Positions 1-9,753 of a DNA stretch of 51,360 nt are shown here, piece after piece. The first letter of the stretch is position 1. Every line of letters starts with the position of its first letter. A model generated the notes under the pieces. It saw only the letters and a program-made list of their open reading frames with translations, searched no databases and was not told where the DNA came from. The DNA comes from Bacillus sp. ISL-18 (lineage in GTDB: Bacteria > Bacillota > Bacilli > Bacillales > Cytobacillaceae): NCBI RefSeq assembly GCF_018613415.1, contig NZ_JAGGQG010000028.1, positions 1 to 51,360 of the forward strand. The letters are read 5' to 3'. The position numbers were made by a program, and so were the translations under genes.

Positions 1-262
1 CCAACTAGCTAATGCGCCGCGGGCCCATCTGTAAGTGTCAGCCGAAACCGACTTTCAGCTTTTCCTCATGAGAGAAAAAGGATTATCCGGTATTAGCACC
101 GGTTTCCCGTTGTTATCCCAGTCTTACAGGCAGGTTGCCCACGTGTTACTCACCCGTCCGCCGCTAACCAACAGGAGCAAGCTCCTATTGATTCGCTCGA
201 CTTGCATGTATTAGGCACGCCGCCAGCGTTCGTCCTGAGCCAGGATCAAACTCTCCATGAAA
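1..262 (-). rRNA. 16S ribosomal RNA, 5' end only (partial)
   Basis: The minus strand carries the universal start of bacterial 16S rRNA: the 27F primer region (AGAGTTTGATCCTGGCTCAG) lies at about 235-254, followed by GACGAACGCTGGCGGC. The gene runs off the left edge of the window, so only about 260 of some 1550 bases are visible. The mature 5' end near 256-262 is estimated from the family. Its position after gyrA matches rrnO of B. subtilis, the rRNA operon nearest the origin. Confidence 0.97.
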
Positions 263-381
263 GTTGATTAGCTCATTTTGTTACGTTGGCTTCATTTCGT
301 AAGAAATGAATAGTATTGTTTGTTGACGTTTTTGTTTGTTTAGTTTTCAAAGAACAACCATCGCCCCGAAGCGACTTTATA

Positions 382-410
382 AATATACCACCCATATCAA
401 GTGAAGTCAA
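382..410 (-). promoter_or_regulatory. rrn promoter (sigma-A type)
   Basis: Read on the minus strand, a TTGACT -35 (405-410) and a TATATT -10 (382-387) are separated by exactly 17 bases and point at the 16S gene. The leader that follows contains TTCTTTGAAAACTAAAC (about 340-356), the typical Bacillus rrn leader/boxA-like stretch. I did not find a convincing second (P1) promoter further upstream. Confidence 0.8.
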
Positions 411-459
411 TAATTTTTTAAATATTTTTTGGGATTTATATAATACCTCAACTCTTGGC

Positions 460-490
460 CATAATAAAAGGAGCACTTTAAAGTGCCCCT
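460..490 (-). terminator. gyrA terminator
   Basis: The minus-strand transcript folds into GGGGCACTTT/AAAGTGCTCC (arms 480-489 and 470-479) with one G-U pair, followed by TTTTATTAT. It begins about 12 bases after the gyrA stop codon and separates gyrA from the rRNA promoter. Confidence 0.75.
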
Positions 491-501
491 CTTAATCAAA
501 G

Positions 502-3033
502 TTATTCTTCACCTTTAGGAAGACTGCCATGTTGATCCTCATCGATGACTGCCTCATTGCTATCATCTAAAGCATCTTCAGCTGTTTGGTCTAGTTCCTC
601 TTCTTTTTCAACCTTTGCTACAGTTGCAACAAATTCGTTTTCACTTTCTTTTAGACTGATCAATTTAACACCTTGTGTATTCCGACCCATCTGTGAAATA
701 CCTGCAACATCAGTCCGAATTAACACACCACCGGTTGTAATCAGCATAAGATCCTCTTCGCCAGTTACAGCCCTCATGGAGACTAGATTACCGTTTTTCT
801 CTGTGACATGGCAGGTTTTGATCCCTTTACCACCACGGCCTTGAATCCGGTACTCAGAAGCAGGGGTACGTTTTCCATAGCCATTTTTGGTTACAATTAG
901 TACATCGTTATCTTCTTCTATTACTTCCATACCCACTACTTCATCATCTGAGTCAAGTGTAATCCCTTTGACCCCTGTTGCCGTACGTCCCATTGATCGA
1001 ACATCCGTTTCTGGAAAGTGGATTAGCATACCTTTTTTAGTACCAATAATAATATGTTTTGTCCCATCAGTCAGACGAACAGAGATTAGTTCATCCCCTT
1101 CGCGCAGACTTAAGGCAATCAGCCCATTGTTGCGGATATGAGCAAAAGATGAAAGTGGTGAACGCTTTGAGACCCCTTCCTTCGTTGTGAAGAATAAGAA
1201 CCAATCGTCCACAAATTCATCTACAGGGATAATGGCATTGATCCATTCACCTTTTTCGATACCAAGCATATTTATAATTGGAAGTCCTTTAGCTGTCCTG
1301 CTGTATTCTGGTATCTCATAACCTTTAGAACGATAAACCTTACCTTTATTGGTAAAGAATAAAATCGTATCATGGGATGAAGTAGTAATTAGATGTTCAA
1401 CAAAGTCATCCTCATTCGTTCCCATTCCTTGTATCCCTCGGCCGCCTCGTCTCTGCGCGCGATAAGTGGACACTGGGAGCCGTTTAATATATCCATTGTG
1501 AGTTAACGAAATAACGATATTTTCACGTGGAATTAAATCCTCGTCTTCAATATTTTCAATTCCGCCCATGACAATTTCCGTCCGGCGCTTATCATTAAAA
1601 CGTTCTTTAATTTCTAATAATTCTTCTCGAATAATATCAAGAATCTTTTCCTCATCAGCTAAAATTGCTTTTAGTTCAGCAATTAGCTTCATCAAACTTT
1701 GGAATTCATCCTCAATCTTTTCTCTTTCTAATCCAGTTAAACGCTGTAACCGCATATCAAGAATGGCTTGGGCCTGTTTTTCAGAAAGATTAAACTGGGT
1801 CATTAAGCCTTCACGGGCAATATCCGTTGTACGAGAGCCTCGGATCAGGGTAATGACAGCATCTAAATTATCAAGTGCAATTCTTAATCCTTCCAGAATA
1901 TGTGCACGGGCTTCTGCTTTGTTTAATTCGAATTGCGTTCTCCGGCGAATAACCACTTTTTGATGATCTAAATAGTAAACCAAACACTGCTTTAGGCTTA
2001 ACACTTTTGGCTGTCCATCTACTAATGCCAATGTGTTTATTCCAAAACTGGTTTGCAGAGCTGTTTGCTTATATAAATTATTTAAAAGAACATTCGCATT
2101 TGCATCTTTACGGACCTCAATGACAATCCGCATCCCGCGGCGGTCGGATTCATCTCTAAGGTCGGTGATTCCTTCAATTTTTTTATCACGGGCAAGCTCG
2201 GCAATTTTTTCAATTAATCTTGCTTTATTTACTTGATATGGTATTTCATTAACGATTATGACTTCTTTACCGTTGGTTTTCTGTTCAATCTCCACTTTAG
2301 CACGGATGGTAATCGAGCCACGGCCTGTTTCATATGCTTTTCTAATTCCACTGCGGCCAATAATAATCCCGCCTGTTGGAAAGTCCGGACCTGGAATGAT
2401 TTCCATTAATTCTTGGATAGTGATTTCAGGTTCGCGGCTTACTGCTAATACCCCATCAATCACTTCCCCTAATTGGTGTGGCGGGATATTGGTTGCCATA
2501 CCTACGGCAATCCCGGTTGTACCATTTACTAAAAGGTTTGGGAATCGGGCCGGCAGCACAACCGGCTCTCTTTCTTCACCATCATAGTTATCTTGGTAAT
2601 CGATGGTATCTTTATTTAAATCTCTTAGTAGTTCCATCGAGATTTTGGACATTCTTGATTCTGTATAACGCATTGCGGCCGCTGAGTCTCCATCGACAGA
2701 CCCAAAGTTTCCATGTCCATCTACGAGCATATAACGGTAGTTAAAATCCTGTGCCATCCGGACCATTGTTTCATATACAGCAGAATCACCATGCGGGTGA
2801 TATTTACCGATAACATCCCCAACGATACGAGCAGACTTTTTATATGGTTTATCTGCATGAATGCCAAGGTCATGCATGGCATATAAAATACGGCGATGAA
2901 CTGGTTTTAACCCATCCCGAACATCTGGAAGGGCACGTGAAACAATAACACTCATCGCATAGTCAAGAAAGGATGATTTCATTTCCTGACTAATATTAAT
3001 TTCGCTTACTTTTGAATTAGGTGTTTCCGTCAT
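502..3033 (-). CDS. gyrA: DNA gyrase subunit A
   Basis: GyrA is the DNA-cleaving subunit of the GyrA2GyrB2 type II topoisomerase that introduces negative supercoils. The 843-residue product has the breakage-reunion domain with catalytic Tyr123 (AAAMRYTESRM). The quinolone-determining region HPHGDS..YE has Ser84 and Glu88, the usual susceptible residues. A GyrA-box (QRRGGRG, about residue 525) starts the C-terminal beta-pinwheel, and the tail is acidic. An ATG preceded by GGAGGGAGG supports the start. It lies 22 bases downstream of gyrB on the same strand, probably as one transcript, and ends at a clear terminator. Confidence 0.98.
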   Translation of the reverse strand: MTETPNSKVSEINISQEMKSSFLDYAMSVIVSRALPDVRDGLKPVHRRILYAMHDLGIHADKPYKKSARIVGDVIGKYHPHGDSAVYETMVRMAQDFNYRYMLVDGHGNFGSVDGDSAAAMRYTESRMSKISMELLRDLNKDTIDYQDNYDGEEREPVVLPARFPNLLVNGTTGIAVGMATNIPPHQLGEVIDGVLAVSREPEITIQELMEIIPGPDFPTGGIIIGRSGIRKAYETGRGSITIRAKVEIEQKTNGKEVIIVNEIPYQVNKARLIEKIAELARDKKIEGITDLRDESDRRGMRIVIEVRKDANANVLLNNLYKQTALQTSFGINTLALVDGQPKVLSLKQCLVYYLDHQKVVIRRRTQFELNKAEARAHILEGLRIALDNLDAVITLIRGSRTTDIAREGLMTQFNLSEKQAQAILDMRLQRLTGLEREKIEDEFQSLMKLIAELKAILADEEKILDIIREELLEIKERFNDKRRTEIVMGGIENIEDEDLIPRENIVISLTHNGYIKRLPVSTYRAQRRGGRGIQGMGTNEDDFVEHLITTSSHDTILFFTNKGKVYRSKGYEIPEYSRTAKGLPIINMLGIEKGEWINAIIPVDEFVDDWFLFFTTKEGVSKRSPLSSFAHIRNNGLIALSLREGDELISVRLTDGTKHIIIGTKKGMLIHFPETDVRSMGRTATGVKGITLDSDDEVVGMEVIEEDNDVLIVTKNGYGKRTPASEYRIQGRGGKGIKTCHVTEKNGNLVSMRAVTGEEDLMLITTGGVLIRTDVAGISQMGRNTQGVKLISLKESENEFVATVAKVEKEEELDQTAEDALDDSNEAVIDEDQHGSLPKGEE

Positions 3034-3055
3034 ATTACATACCTCCCTCCGCTTT

Positions 3056-4981
3056 TTATATATCTAAATTCTTTACGTATTGTGCGTTTTCCTCAATGAA
3101 GTTTCGACGTGGTTCTACCTTCTCACCCATTAACATATCAAAGGTTTCATCTGCCTCAATTGCATCTTCAAGACTTACTTGGAGCATACTTCTATTAGCA
3201 GGATCCATCGTTGTCTCCCATAACTGTTCAGGGTTCATTTCCCCTAAACCTTTATATCGTTGGATATTAGGTTTCGGTGCAGCTGGCAGCTCTGCAAATA
3301 TCCGCTCAAGTTCTTTATCATTATAGGCATACTCAATTCGTTTGCCTTGCTGTACCTTGTAAAGAGGCGGCTGGGCAATATAAACATAACCAGCTTCTAA
3401 AATTTTTCTCATAAAGCGGTAAAAGAACGTTAAAAGAAGGGTACGAATATGAGCACCATCCACATCGGCATCTGTCATAATAACCACTTTATGGTAACGA
3501 GCTTTAGATATATCAAAGTCTTCGCCAATTCCTGTTCCTATTGCAGTAATCATCGCTCTAACTTCATTGTTAGATAAAATTCGATCTAAACGTGCTTTTT
3601 CTACATTAAGAATTTTCCCGCGCAGCGGTAGAATGGCTTGGAAGTGACGATCACGTCCTTGCTTTGCTGACCCGCCGGCCGAGTCACCCTCTACGATGTA
3701 CAATTCACTTTCTGAAGGATCCTTTGAAGAACAATCTGCTAATTTCCCAGGCAGACTGGAAACCTCTAAGGCACTTTTGCGGCGAGTTAATTCCCTAGCC
3801 TTCTTAGCAGCAAGCCTTGCCCTTGATGCCATCAATCCTTTATCAACAATTTTTCTTGCCACGGTTGGATTCTCTAATAAAAATTTATCAAAGGTACTTG
3901 CAAAAACGGTATCAGTAATCGCTCTGACTTCTGAGTTTCCAAGCTTCGTTTTTGTTTGTCCTTCAAATTGAGGATCAGGGTGTTTGATTGAAACAATCGC
4001 TGTAATGCCTTCACGTACATCCTCACCGGAAAGGTTTGGATCACTTTCCTTGAATATGCCATTTTTTCTAGCATAATCATTTATCACTCTTGTTAAAGCG
4101 GTCTTAAAACCTGATTCATGTGTACCGCCTTCATAGGTATGAATATTATTTGCAAAAGAGTAAATATTTTCTGTATAGCCCTCGTTGTATTGGAGTGCGA
4201 CTTCCACACTAATGCCGTCTTTTTCTCCTTCCATGTAGATGGGCTCATCATGGACTACTTCTTTTGTACGATTTAGATGTTCAACATACGATTTAATACC
4301 ACCCTCATAGTGATATTCATTCCGTTTATTTTCTTCACGTTTATCCTCAATTGAGATTTTGATTCCTCTGTTAAGAAAGGCAAGCTCACGTAAACGAGTA
4401 GCAAGAATATCATATTCATACACTAATGTTTCCGTAAAGATCTCACCGTCTGGTTTAAAATGAGTGATCGTTCCGGTTTTGTCAGTAGTTCCAATTACCT
4501 TTAGTTCAGAAACAACTGCACCGCGTTCAAAGATAATCTGATAAATTTTACCGTCACGATGAACATTAACTTCAAGTTTGGTAGAAAGAGCATTAACAAC
4601 CGATGCACCTACACCATGCAAACCGCCGGAAACCTTATAGCCTCCACCGCCAAACTTTCCACCCGCGTGAAGTACGGTCATGATTACTTCGACCGCTGGT
4701 CTGCCCATTTTTTCTTGAATATCAACTGGGATTCCACGGCCATTGTCCTTTACCGTGATACTATTATCTTCTTCAATAATGACATTGATTTCATCACAGT
4801 AGCCTGCCAGGGCTTCATCAATACTATTATCAACTATTTCCCAAACAAGATGATGCAGACCCTTTCCGCTTGTTGAACCAATATACATACCTGGTCTTTT
4901 CCGTACTGCTTCAAGCCCCTCAAGAACTTGAATTTGATCAGCGCCGTATGCTCCCTCTACTGCTTTTTGTTCCAAAGTCAT
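3056..4981 (-). CDS. gyrB: DNA gyrase subunit B
   Basis: GyrB is the ATPase subunit of gyrase. The 641-residue product has the GHKL ATPase fold (VRKRPGMYIGST near residues 27-38; GGLHGVG lid motif), a transducer domain, and the TOPRIM domain with EGDSAGGSAKQGRDR (about 430) and DADVDGAHIRTL (about 503) carrying the metal-binding acidic residues. The C-terminal QRYKGLGEMNPEQLW motif contacts GyrA. The start ATG follows AGGTG. It sits between remB and gyrA in the conserved order. Confidence 0.98.
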   Translation of the reverse strand: MTLEQKAVEGAYGADQIQVLEGLEAVRKRPGMYIGSTSGKGLHHLVWEIVDNSIDEALAGYCDEINVIIEEDNSITVKDNGRGIPVDIQEKMGRPAVEVIMTVLHAGGKFGGGGYKVSGGLHGVGASVVNALSTKLEVNVHRDGKIYQIIFERGAVVSELKVIGTTDKTGTITHFKPDGEIFTETLVYEYDILATRLRELAFLNRGIKISIEDKREENKRNEYHYEGGIKSYVEHLNRTKEVVHDEPIYMEGEKDGISVEVALQYNEGYTENIYSFANNIHTYEGGTHESGFKTALTRVINDYARKNGIFKESDPNLSGEDVREGITAIVSIKHPDPQFEGQTKTKLGNSEVRAITDTVFASTFDKFLLENPTVARKIVDKGLMASRARLAAKKARELTRRKSALEVSSLPGKLADCSSKDPSESELYIVEGDSAGGSAKQGRDRHFQAILPLRGKILNVEKARLDRILSNNEVRAMITAIGTGIGEDFDISKARYHKVVIMTDADVDGAHIRTLLLTFFYRFMRKILEAGYVYIAQPPLYKVQQGKRIEYAYNDKELERIFAELPAAPKPNIQRYKGLGEMNPEQLWETTMDPANRSMLQVSLEDAIEADETFDMLMGEKVEPRRNFIEENAQYVKNLDI

Positions 4982-5045
4982 ACTTGTTCACCTACACCTT
5001 CTGACAAAAATATCTCTAACTAAATGATTAAAATAAAGATCTATA

Positions 5046-5294
5046 TTAAAATTCATGTATACTCATTTGATTTGAACGTTTCTTTAATGTTCCTGAAGCA
5101 ATGGGGGATAAATAAATCTTGTCATATGTAATAATGACTGATTTATAGGGGTTTTTAGACAATTTAATGACTTTTTCGCATTGTTTTTTCAAAAATTCAT
5201 TCACCAATGGTGATTGATTGGCACTTTCTTTATCTAATATTGAAATAATTTCTTCCGCCCTAATATTTAACTCTTCCCCGATGTGAATATACAT
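5046..5294 (-). CDS. remB: Extracellular matrix regulator RemB (YaaB, DUF370)
   Basis: A small 82-residue DUF370 protein starting MYIHIGEE. In B. subtilis RemB (YaaB) sits at exactly this place between recF and gyrB and, with RemA, influences biofilm matrix gene expression. Identification rests on position, size and the N-terminal pattern. ATG is preceded by GAGGTGG, and the gene lies 9 bases after the recF stop, so it is probably cotranscribed. No DNA-binding motif can be recognised by eye. Confidence 0.85.
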   Translation of the reverse strand: MYIHIGEELNIRAEEIISILDKESANQSPLVNEFLKKQCEKVIKLSKNPYKSVIITYDKIYLSPIASGTLKKRSNQMSIHEF

Positions 5295-5303
5295 TAACCC
5301 ACC

Positions 5304-6422
5304 TCAATTAACCTTCTTTATGGTGCCTGCCTGCACAATATAGGTTGAAGCATCTTTTAATGTCTGATGATCAATTCCTTCCACACTTGTCGTAGTGACA
5401 AATGTCTGGACTCTCCCTTGAATGGTATTGAGTAAATGGGATTGCCTGTAATCATCTAATTCGGATAAAACATCATCAAGCAAAAGAATTGGATATTCAC
5501 CAATTTCATTATGAATCAATTCAATTTCAGCCAGCTTTACAGAGAGGGCCGTTGTACGTTGCTGCCCTTGGGAGCCGTATGTTTGAACATCCCTTCCATT
5601 AACGAAAAACAATACGTCATCACGATGCGGGCCAAACAAGGTAGTTCCTCGTTCTATTTCCCTGCCTCTCACTTTAGAAAATTTTTCCTGAAAGCTTTCT
5701 ATCATTTTCGACAAATCTTGTTCTTCTAATACCTCTACAGAAGGTTTATACATAATTTCAAGTGTTTCCAAGCCTCTTGAAATACCTTGATGAATAGGTT
5801 TAGCCCAATTTTCGAGTAATCTCAGAAATTCAAACCTTTTTTTAACGACCTTTACAGCCATGTCAATAAATTGTTCGGTTAAAACCTCGAGCATGGTTGG
5901 ATCGCTTTGTTTTTTGATTTGCATCATTTTTAAATAATGATTGCGTTGTTGAAGTATTTTTTGATATTGACTCATATCATGTAAGTAAATCGGTGATACC
6001 TGGCCAATTTCCATATCAATAAATCGTCTTCGTACCTGAGGGCTGCCTTTTACAATATTCAAATCCTCGGGTGCAAACATGACTACATTTAGGTTTCCAA
6101 CATATTGGCTTAATTTTTGCTGTTCAATATGGTTCAGCTTTGCCTTTTTTCCTTTTTTTGAGATTACCAGCTGCAAGGGCAGGGAGCTGTGCTGCTTTTG
6201 AACTCTTCCTTCTATTTTAGCATACTCCTGGTCCCAGCGAATAAGTTCTTTGTCATTAGACGTTCGGTGTGACTTGGCCATTGCTAACACATAAATAGAT
6301 TCCATTACATTGGTTTTCCCTTGAGCATTTTCTCCCAAAATAACATTTACCTTATTTTCAAACTCGACGAATAACTCGTCATAGTTCCGATAATCTTTAA
6401 GTGCTAATTTTTCTATATACAT
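5304..6422 (-). CDS. recF: DNA replication and repair protein RecF
   Basis: An SMC-like ABC ATPase that, with RecO and RecR, loads RecA onto gapped DNA. The 372-residue product has Walker A GENAQGKT (residues 30-37), the signature SQGQQRTTALSVKLAE, and Walker B YPILLLDDVLSELD. The length is normal for the family. ATG follows AAAGGATG. It is 18 bases downstream of yaaA and 9 bases upstream of remB, part of the dnaA-gyrA block. Confidence 0.97.
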   Translation of the reverse strand: MYIEKLALKDYRNYDELFVEFENKVNVILGENAQGKTNVMESIYVLAMAKSHRTSNDKELIRWDQEYAKIEGRVQKQHSSLPLQLVISKKGKKAKLNHIEQQKLSQYVGNLNVVMFAPEDLNIVKGSPQVRRRFIDMEIGQVSPIYLHDMSQYQKILQQRNHYLKMMQIKKQSDPTMLEVLTEQFIDMAVKVVKKRFEFLRLLENWAKPIHQGISRGLETLEIMYKPSVEVLEEQDLSKMIESFQEKFSKVRGREIERGTTLFGPHRDDVLFFVNGRDVQTYGSQGQQRTTALSVKLAEIELIHNEIGEYPILLLDDVLSELDDYRQSHLLNTIQGRVQTFVTTTSVEGIDHQTLKDASTYIVQAGTIKKVN

Positions 6423-6440
6423 GGCAACAACATCCTTTAG

Positions 6441-6656
6441 CTACTCGCTAATTACAAATTCCCCGTAACCGACTATTTCGACTTTGTCACCAACGCGAAG
6501 CTTTCTCCCTCTTCTTTGGTCTTGCTCACCATTGATAAATATTTCATGCTCGCTTAAAAACCATTTGGCCATACCGCCTGTTTGGATTACATCCGCCAGC
6601 TTCAAAAATTGCCCTAATGTAATATACTCGGTATCCAATTTAATTTTTTCAGGCAT
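6441..6656 (-). CDS. yaaA: S4-domain RNA-binding protein YaaA
   Basis: A 71-residue S4-like RNA-binding domain (TLGQFLKLADVIQTGGMAKWF, residues 12-32 in part; RRGRKLRVGDKVEI near 49-62). B. subtilis YaaA (RlbA), always between dnaN and recF, is linked to 50S subunit maturation. ATG follows GAGGATG. The length equals that of the B. subtilis protein. There are about 190 non-coding bases between it and dnaN. Confidence 0.9.
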   Translation of the reverse strand: MPEKIKLDTEYITLGQFLKLADVIQTGGMAKWFLSEHEIFINGEQDQRRGRKLRVGDKVEIVGYGEFVISE

Positions 6657-6803
6657 CTTTTCATCCTCATTTCTAAAAATGGTCCCAATACTTTATTTTA
6701 CTAAAAAAATTAGTCAGACACAAAGGAAACTAGAAAAAAATAAAAGTAAGCGGTCTATTGCTGCAGTGAAGTAACACAGTAAACTCAACCTTAGCATATA
6801 AAG

Positions 6804-6827
6804 AAGCCACCAGTAATATGGTGGCTT
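6804..6827 (-). terminator. Possible weak terminator or hairpin after dnaN
   Basis: A 9-bp perfect stem, AAGCCACCA/TGGTGGCTT, with a 6-base loop lies 24 bases after the dnaN stop. The downstream run is only CTTTATAT, so it may attenuate dnaN-yaaA readthrough rather than stop it fully. Confidence 0.45.
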
Positions 6828-6850
6828 ATAGGTTGTAAAGGGCTTTTTAT

Positions 6851-7987
6851 TTAGTAGGTTCTAACTGGCAATATAAGCTGCAAAATCGTTTCGTCATGAA
6901 GTGGACGAATAACAAACGGACGCATTGCGCCGGTAAAACTTACTTTAATTTCTGTTCCTTCTAAGGCCTTTAGCGCATCCATCATATATTTTGCACTAAA
7001 AGAGATCTTCAGCTCTTCTCCGTCTATGGATTGGCTCTGAATTTCTTCCACTACCTTTCCAATTTCGGGAGTATTTGATGAAATTTCAATTGTTCCTCCC
7101 TCAATGGTAGACAGTTTCACCACATTATTTCTTCCTTCACGAGCTAAAAGGGAGGCACGATCAATCGCTTGTAGAAACTCTTTGGTATTCACTGTTACAT
7201 CAGTTTTACTTTCCTCAGGAATCAATCTTGATGTATCAGGATAGTTTCCTTCTAATAATCTTGAGAAGAATAATAAGTGTTTCGCTTTGAATAAAATTTG
7301 ATTCTCTGTGATGACAATATCAATTAATTCATTCGAGTCAGCAATAATTTTACTTAATTCATTTAAGCTTTTGCCAGGAATGACCACATTATAGTTTTCG
7401 TGACTTTCTGATTCAATTTTAGCTTTTCGTAAAGCAAGACGATGGCTGTCTGTTGCAATACAGGTTAGTTCTTCATTTTCAATCCGCCAGTTTACACCTG
7501 TCAAGATGGGGCGTGTTTCTGAGGTGGACACCGCAAAGTGTGTTTGACGAATCATTGCTTTTAGAAGATCTGTCGCAATGTGAAATTTGTTGTTTTCCTC
7601 AACTTGAGGAAGATGTGGATATTCTTCTGCATCAAGACCGTTCAGATTAAATTCGGACTTTCCAGAGCGAATAACGGTTTGTAACGATCCTAGAACTTCT
7701 ATTTCAACCGTATCGGTAGGAAGCTTTTTAACAATTTCACTAAAAAATTTGGCTTGAAGGACAATCGCACCTGGTTGTCTGATTTCCACAATTTCATTTC
7801 CATCATCTTCTTTAGGAATAAATGATTCAATCGATATGTCTGAATCACTGCCGGTTAATGTAACTCCTTCAGTTGAAGCTGTTATTTTAATCCCCGTTAA
7901 GATTGGTATAGTCGTTCTAGAAGTGACAGCCTTCATTACATCTTGAACACTTTGAACTAAGTGGTCGCGCTGGATGATAAATTTCAT
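6851..7987 (-). CDS. dnaN: DNA polymerase III beta subunit (sliding clamp)
   Basis: The clamp is a ring-shaped dimer that tethers polymerase to DNA. The 378-residue product (MKFIIQRDHLVQSVQDV start, TYxxxLPVRTY-type end LILPVRTY) has the normal three-fold repeated clamp length. ATG is preceded by GGAGG. It follows dnaA across the 198-bp dnaA-dnaN origin segment. Confidence 0.98.
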   Translation of the reverse strand: MKFIIQRDHLVQSVQDVMKAVTSRTTIPILTGIKITASTEGVTLTGSDSDISIESFIPKEDDGNEIVEIRQPGAIVLQAKFFSEIVKKLPTDTVEIEVLGSLQTVIRSGKSEFNLNGLDAEEYPHLPQVEENNKFHIATDLLKAMIRQTHFAVSTSETRPILTGVNWRIENEELTCIATDSHRLALRKAKIESESHENYNVVIPGKSLNELSKIIADSNELIDIVITENQILFKAKHLLFFSRLLEGNYPDTSRLIPEESKTDVTVNTKEFLQAIDRASLLAREGRNNVVKLSTIEGGTIEISSNTPEIGKVVEEIQSQSIDGEELKISFSAKYMMDALKALEGTEIKVSFTGAMRPFVIRPLHDETILQLILPVRTY

Positions 7988-8186
7988 CGATTTAATCCTC
8001 CGTATTATGCATATTTTTATTGCTGTTACATATAATATTATTTTTTAAAAAAATAGTAGAAGTACTAGTAGGCCCTGTTAGTATGTGGATAACTACTATT
8101 TTCAATAGAAACACAGCCTATCCACATGTGGACAGACTGTGTATAGATCCCAAGAAGTTATTCACAGTATAAACAAAAAAAATAAA
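7988..8186. other. oriC, dnaA-dnaN segment (unwinding site)
   Basis: This non-coding segment corresponds to the incC part of the bipartite B. subtilis origin. Read on the minus strand it contains a perfect DnaA box TTATCCACA (8084-8092), then a short GC-containing linker (8071-8083), then the triplets TAC-TAG-TAC-TTC-TAC-TAT (8053-8070), then an AT tract (about 8028-8052). This is the order of a DnaA box, DnaA-trios and an unwinding element. Further boxes are TTATTCACA (8158-8166, plus strand) and CTATCCACA (8118-8126, one mismatch). Confidence 0.88.
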
Positions 8187-9533
8187 CTATATTTTTAAAA
8201 GCTCATGTAATTCCTTCATTTGTTTTTGAAACATAGAATCGGTTTGAAGGAGCTTTGAAATTTTTTCATGTGCGTGAATGACGGTTGTATGGTCACGTCC
8301 GCCAAATTCCTCTCCTATTTTTGGCAAGGAATAATCGGTTAATTCACGTGATAAGTACATAGCGATCTGCCGTGGAAAGGCAACAGACTTTGTCCGCTTT
8401 TTTGCTTTGAAGTCCTCTAGTTTAATACTATAATGCTCCCCAACAACCTTTTGAATTTCATGAATGGTAATCACCTTTGGCTTAGAGCTTGGGATGATAT
8501 CTTTTAATGCCTCGGCTGCAAGATCTGCATTGATATCTTTATTGATTAAAGACGAATAAGCCACCACCCTAATGAGCGCACCTTCGAGCTCACGGATGTT
8601 CGAATCAATCTGGTTAGCAATGTATAGCATCACTTCATTCGGAATATCTAAACCTTCAGCCTTTGCTTTTTTACGGAGAATCGCTATTCTCGTCTCTAAA
8701 TCAGGCGGAGTGATATCGGTAATTAAGCCCCACTCGAATCGCGAACGAAGCCGGTCTTCTAATGTGGGAATTTCCCTTGGCGGGCGGTCACTTGAGATAA
8801 TAATTTGTTTGCTTTCCTCATGCAGGGCATTAAAGGTATGGAAAAATTCTTCCTGGGTTGATTCTTTTCCGGCCAGGAACTGAATATCATCAATAAGTAA
8901 GATATCGACATTCCGATATTTATTGCGGAAACTCTCTGCTTTATTATCACGAATTGAGTTAATAAATTCATTCGTGAATTTTTCGGATGATAAGTAAACT
9001 ACTTTTGCAGCTGGATTATGATCTAGAACATAATGGCCAATAGCATGCATTAAGTGCGTTTTTCCGAGTCCCACTCCCCCATAAATAAATAAGGGATTAT
9101 AAGCCTTTGCTGGTGCTTCTGCTACTGCAAGTGACGCAGCGTGGGCAAATCGATTTCCTGAGCCAATAACAAATGTATCAAAAGTATATTTTTGATTTAA
9201 GATTCCCTGGGGGAATTCGACGTGATCATCATCTTTTTTAATCTTTTTAGGCGGCAGCTGGACGTCATTTTCAGCTTCATTTTGATTTTGCGGAATAATA
9301 AACTTTACAGATAGCTCTTCACCGGTTATTTCATAAAGGATTCCCGAGATTAACTGAGAATAACGCTCTTCCAGCCAGTCCCTTGCAAATTCATTAGGAG
9401 CGGTAATCACCAGGAGATTGCCTTGTAAGGAATGGGCTTTTGTAGATTTAAGCCAGGTATCAAAGCTTGGCTTGCTTATCTTTTTCTCGATATTGGCCAG
9501 CGCTGCATTCCAAAGATCCGCAATATTTTCCAA
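8187..9533 (-). CDS. dnaA: Chromosomal replication initiator DnaA
   Basis: DnaA binds the boxes at oriC and opens the duplex. The 448-residue product has the N-terminal DnaD/SirA-interaction domain, an AAA+ domain with Walker A GGVGLGKTH (about residue 150) and LLIDDIQFLAG, and the domain IV helix-turn-helix with GGRDHTTVIHA (about 410). The start is TTG (codon 9533-9531) preceded by GGAGGG; the N-terminus MENIADLWNAAL aligns with B. subtilis DnaA. No clear promoter was found between 9540 and 9720. Confidence 0.98.
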   Translation of the reverse strand: MENIADLWNAALANIEKKISKPSFDTWLKSTKAHSLQGNLLVITAPNEFARDWLEERYSQLISGILYEITGEELSVKFIIPQNQNEAENDVQLPPKKIKKDDDHVEFPQGILNQKYTFDTFVIGSGNRFAHAASLAVAEAPAKAYNPLFIYGGVGLGKTHLMHAIGHYVLDHNPAAKVVYLSSEKFTNEFINSIRDNKAESFRNKYRNVDILLIDDIQFLAGKESTQEEFFHTFNALHEESKQIIISSDRPPREIPTLEDRLRSRFEWGLITDITPPDLETRIAILRKKAKAEGLDIPNEVMLYIANQIDSNIRELEGALIRVVAYSSLINKDINADLAAEALKDIIPSSKPKVITIHEIQKVVGEHYSIKLEDFKAKKRTKSVAFPRQIAMYLSRELTDYSLPKIGEEFGGRDHTTVIHAHEKISKLLQTDSMFQKQMKELHELLKI

Positions 9534-9753
9534 CTAATATCCCTCCTTTTTCATTTTATAAAACAATTTATCATAACAGACACTCTCTTTAATTACTGCC
9601 TAACTCCAAACAAATATTTATTAACGGCAATGTTCCGTGAAAAAATAGGTTATACCGGCAGTACAACCTATTAATTTATAAATATACAAAACAGTGATTG
9701 TGGAAAAACTTATAATAAGGAAATAAAGTGGAGTTTCGACAATATCCACCGCT

